This document shows, in pieces, positions 4,486 through 5,475 of a DNA stretch of 5,475 nucleotides. The notes beneath the pieces were generated by a model. It made no database searches. It was given only the letters and a program-made list of their open reading frames with translations, and was not told the origin of the DNA. This DNA is from an uncultured Chlorobiota bacterium. GTDB taxonomy: Bacteria > Bacteroidota > Kapaibacteriia > OLB7. The DNA lies in assembly GCA_946481475.1 (NCBI GenBank), contig CAMLOB010000320.1, positions 1 through 5,475 on the forward strand, given 5' to 3'. The translations under genes were made by a program, and so were the position numbers. Numbering within the stretch: position 1 is the stretch's first letter; every line of letters starts with the position of its first letter.

Positions 4486-4516
4486 CAAAGTTACGGTAAC
4501 TTGACCGCTCAAACAA
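4486..4516 (-). promoter_or_regulatory. Bacteroidota-type promoter of rpsT
   Basis: On the minus strand TAACTTTG (4493-4486) matches the -7 consensus TAnnTTTG exactly. A TTG (4516-4514), within TTGTTTG, lies 20 bp upstream, the usual distance for the -33 element. The predicted leader is about 25 nt before the rpsT ATG. The tRNA is probably transcribed from here as well. Confidence 0.7.
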
Positions 4517-4540
4517 CCGGAATTTTGATAAAAGGATGTA

Positions 4541-4577
4541 TCACGGTTTTCCGTCTCCCCTTTTGATCGTAGCTTTG
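4541..4577 (+). promoter_or_regulatory. Bacteroidota-type promoter for the rightward gene
   Basis: TAGCTTTG at 4570-4577 matches TAnnTTTG. About 19 bp upstream lies a T-rich TTTTC, an imperfect -33 element. The ATG at 4607 is 30 bp beyond it. The leader contains a small hairpin (4585-4589 TTCCG with 4598-4602 CGGAA) that ends four bases before the ATG and could limit translation. This promoter and that of rpsT point away from each other, about 75 bp apart. Confidence 0.55.
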
Positions 4578-4606
4578 CAGGCTGTTCCGCAATTGCACGG
4601 AATTTT

Positions 4607-5287
4607 ATGAACCGAACATCCCGAATATATCGAACTCTCCGGTGTCCGACCGGCAACATCCCGAGCAGGCCGAGCAGGGTCTGTCGGTCGATTCTGTTTT
4701 TCGCACTGCTGTTTGCCCTCGTCGCCACATCCGCATCGGCACGGCAGACGACAAATCTTGAGCAGTTTCAACGCTGTGCCCGTATCGTGGCCGATACGCT
4801 CTTCGCCCGCTCGACTGTCGGGGAAGGATTCTGCGTTCGTGTGGTCCCGCACCAGGCCGACTGGCTTCTGGATCAGGCGGCTATCGATCTGGCCGCCGTA
4901 CGGGAGCTCCCCCTGCTCCCATGCAAGCCCCCCTACACCAATGAATTGCTGATCGCCGTCACCGAAATCGGCGTCCGCTATGTGGAACTTGACGACGAGG
5001 ACTTCTACCGTCGCGAGATCAGGCTCGGGGTCAGCGCGTCGGTACCGGTTGCACGGCCGGGTGACGGGAAGACATCCCGAGCAACCGAACGCTTCGATTG
5101 TTCGCTCCACGATACGATCGAAGCACTGAGCATCGCCGATATCGAGGCACCGGGGTACAATTTTACCACCGGAACCACGATCAGGATAAACCGGTCGAGC
5201 TTCTGGAAGAGCGTTGCAGAGCCGGCCATCATCGTCGGTACGTCCGTGGTGATGGTGATTCTTCTTTTCACCACAAGGAGCAAATAA
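4607..5287 (+). CDS. Secreted or membrane-anchored protein of unknown function
   Basis: The 226-residue protein has a long basic N terminus (1-27) and a hydrophobic segment (29-44, ILFFALLFALVATSAS). A likely signal peptidase I site follows Ala46 (ASA/RQ). After cleavage about 155 residues would be exported. They hold four cysteines (57, 76, 106 and 164), which may form disulfides. A C-terminal hydrophobic helix (204-221, VAEPAIIVGTSVVMVILLF) is followed by TTRSK, so the protein is probably an inner-membrane-anchored periplasmic protein with a very short cytoplasmic tail. I recognise no family. A lipoprotein gene follows immediately (TAAATG), so the two may act together at the envelope. The AAGGAG near its 3' end serves the next gene. 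A promoter at 4570-4577 supports this start. Confidence 0.75.
   Translation: MNRTSRIYRTLRCPTGNIPSRPSRVCRSILFFALLFALVATSASARQTTNLEQFQRCARIVADTLFARSTVGEGFCVRVVPHQADWLLDQAAIDLAAVRELPLLPCKPPYTNELLIAVTEIGVRYVELDDEDFYRREIRLGVSASVPVARPGDGKTSRATERFDCSLHDTIEALSIADIEAPGYNFTTGTTIRINRSSFWKSVAEPAIIVGTSVVMVILLFTTRSK
5275..5280 (+). promoter_or_regulatory. Shine-Dalgarno for the lipoprotein gene
   Basis: AAGGAG lies 7 nt before ATG 5288, the standard spacing. It favours that start over the later in-frame ATGs at 5345 and 5372, even though those would give a more usual signal peptide length. Confidence 0.6.
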
Positions 5288-5475
5288 ATGCCCTTGTTTT
5301 GTTTCCACTCCTCACGTACATTCATCAACGGCGTATCGAACGCCATGTCTGACACGGATTTGCCTGCTTATATGACAACATCGATCAGGGTCCTCGCGAT
5401 CCTCACCGCCGCCGCCATCGTGGGGTGTGGAGGATCAGGTTCATCGACAAAGGATCTCACGACCGAAGAACGGTT
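5288..5475 (+). CDS. Lipoprotein, 3' end outside the window
   Basis: The frame opens directly after the upstream stop (TAAATG) and stays open for 62 codons to the right edge. From ATG 5288, residues 32-46 form a hydrophobic signal sequence (SIRVLAILTAAAIVG). It is followed by a lipobox, IVG then Cys47, and a Gly/Ser linker (GGSGSS), typical of lipoproteins processed by signal peptidase II. No Asp follows the Cys, so it may be sorted to the outer membrane. The visible mature part ends TKDLTTEERF. Such a start, with TxEERF just after the anchor, is common in BamD-type TPR lipoproteins, but with so few residues this is only a suggestion. With the ATG at 5372 the signal peptide would be of normal length (18 residues before Cys). 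The Shine-Dalgarno favours 5288. Confidence 0.7.
   Translation, partial: MPLFCFHSSRTFINGVSNAMSDTDLPAYMTTSIRVLAILTAAAIVGCGGSGSSTKDLTTEER

Noticed and set aside
4195..4728. Extended 177-residue form of bS20
   Set aside because: The extra 91 residues match nothing in the family and run through the rpsT promoter and into the divergent gene.
4541..5355. Minus-strand frames opposite the exported protein gene
   Set aside because: They have no domains, and the plus-strand gene has a promoter, a signal peptide and a membrane anchor.

Overview
The window comes from a GC-rich (roughly 55-60 %) bacterium, probably of the Bacteroidota / Chlorobiota / Rhodothermota group. The evidence is indirect. Two promoters in the housekeeping part match the TTG...TAnnTTTG pattern typical of that group. 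Most starts lack a strong Shine-Dalgarno, and ribosomal protein bS20 begins with the MPQHKSAEKR type of N terminus. I cannot name a genus.

The window has two parts. Positions 1 to about 4022 look like an accessory, phage-like or integrative element. From right to left on the minus strand runs a compact early operon. It starts with a small ribbon-helix-helix-like protein (2748-2954), then an excisionase/MerR-type HTH protein (2403-2720) and a replication-initiator-like protein with an N-terminal winged HTH (1423-2406). These are followed by an unrecognised protein that sits where a helicase loader would (834-1427), a Mor-family activator (477-752) and an unidentified partial gene (1-254). Divergent from this operon are an XRE-family regulator (3053-3559) and a small protein resembling a degenerate LexA/CI S24 domain (3678-4022). 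An AT-rich, repeat-bearing intergenic region lies between the two directions. The arrangement resembles a phage immunity region followed by replication genes.

Positions 4051-5475 look like chromosomal core: a tRNA-Arg(ACG) with its terminator and rpsT (bS20) on the minus strand, then on the plus strand a secreted, C-terminally anchored protein of unknown function and the start of a lipoprotein. The 3' end of the tRNA faces the accessory part, the usual geometry for integration at a tRNA gene. No integrase is visible in the window.

The most striking feature is an array of eleven degenerate 12-bp inverted-repeat units (consensus GACAYCRGTGTC) every 18-24 bp, inside the linker-coding part of the initiator-like gene. 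The units are read in all three codon phases, which suggests that the DNA rather than the protein is what recurs. By analogy with phage lambda gene O, this could be an intragenic replication origin. Other points of interest are a likely ATT start codon for the following gene, a potential three-way-junction RNA in front of the partial gene at the left edge, and a patchwork of short intergenic repeats that forms the 3' end of one gene.
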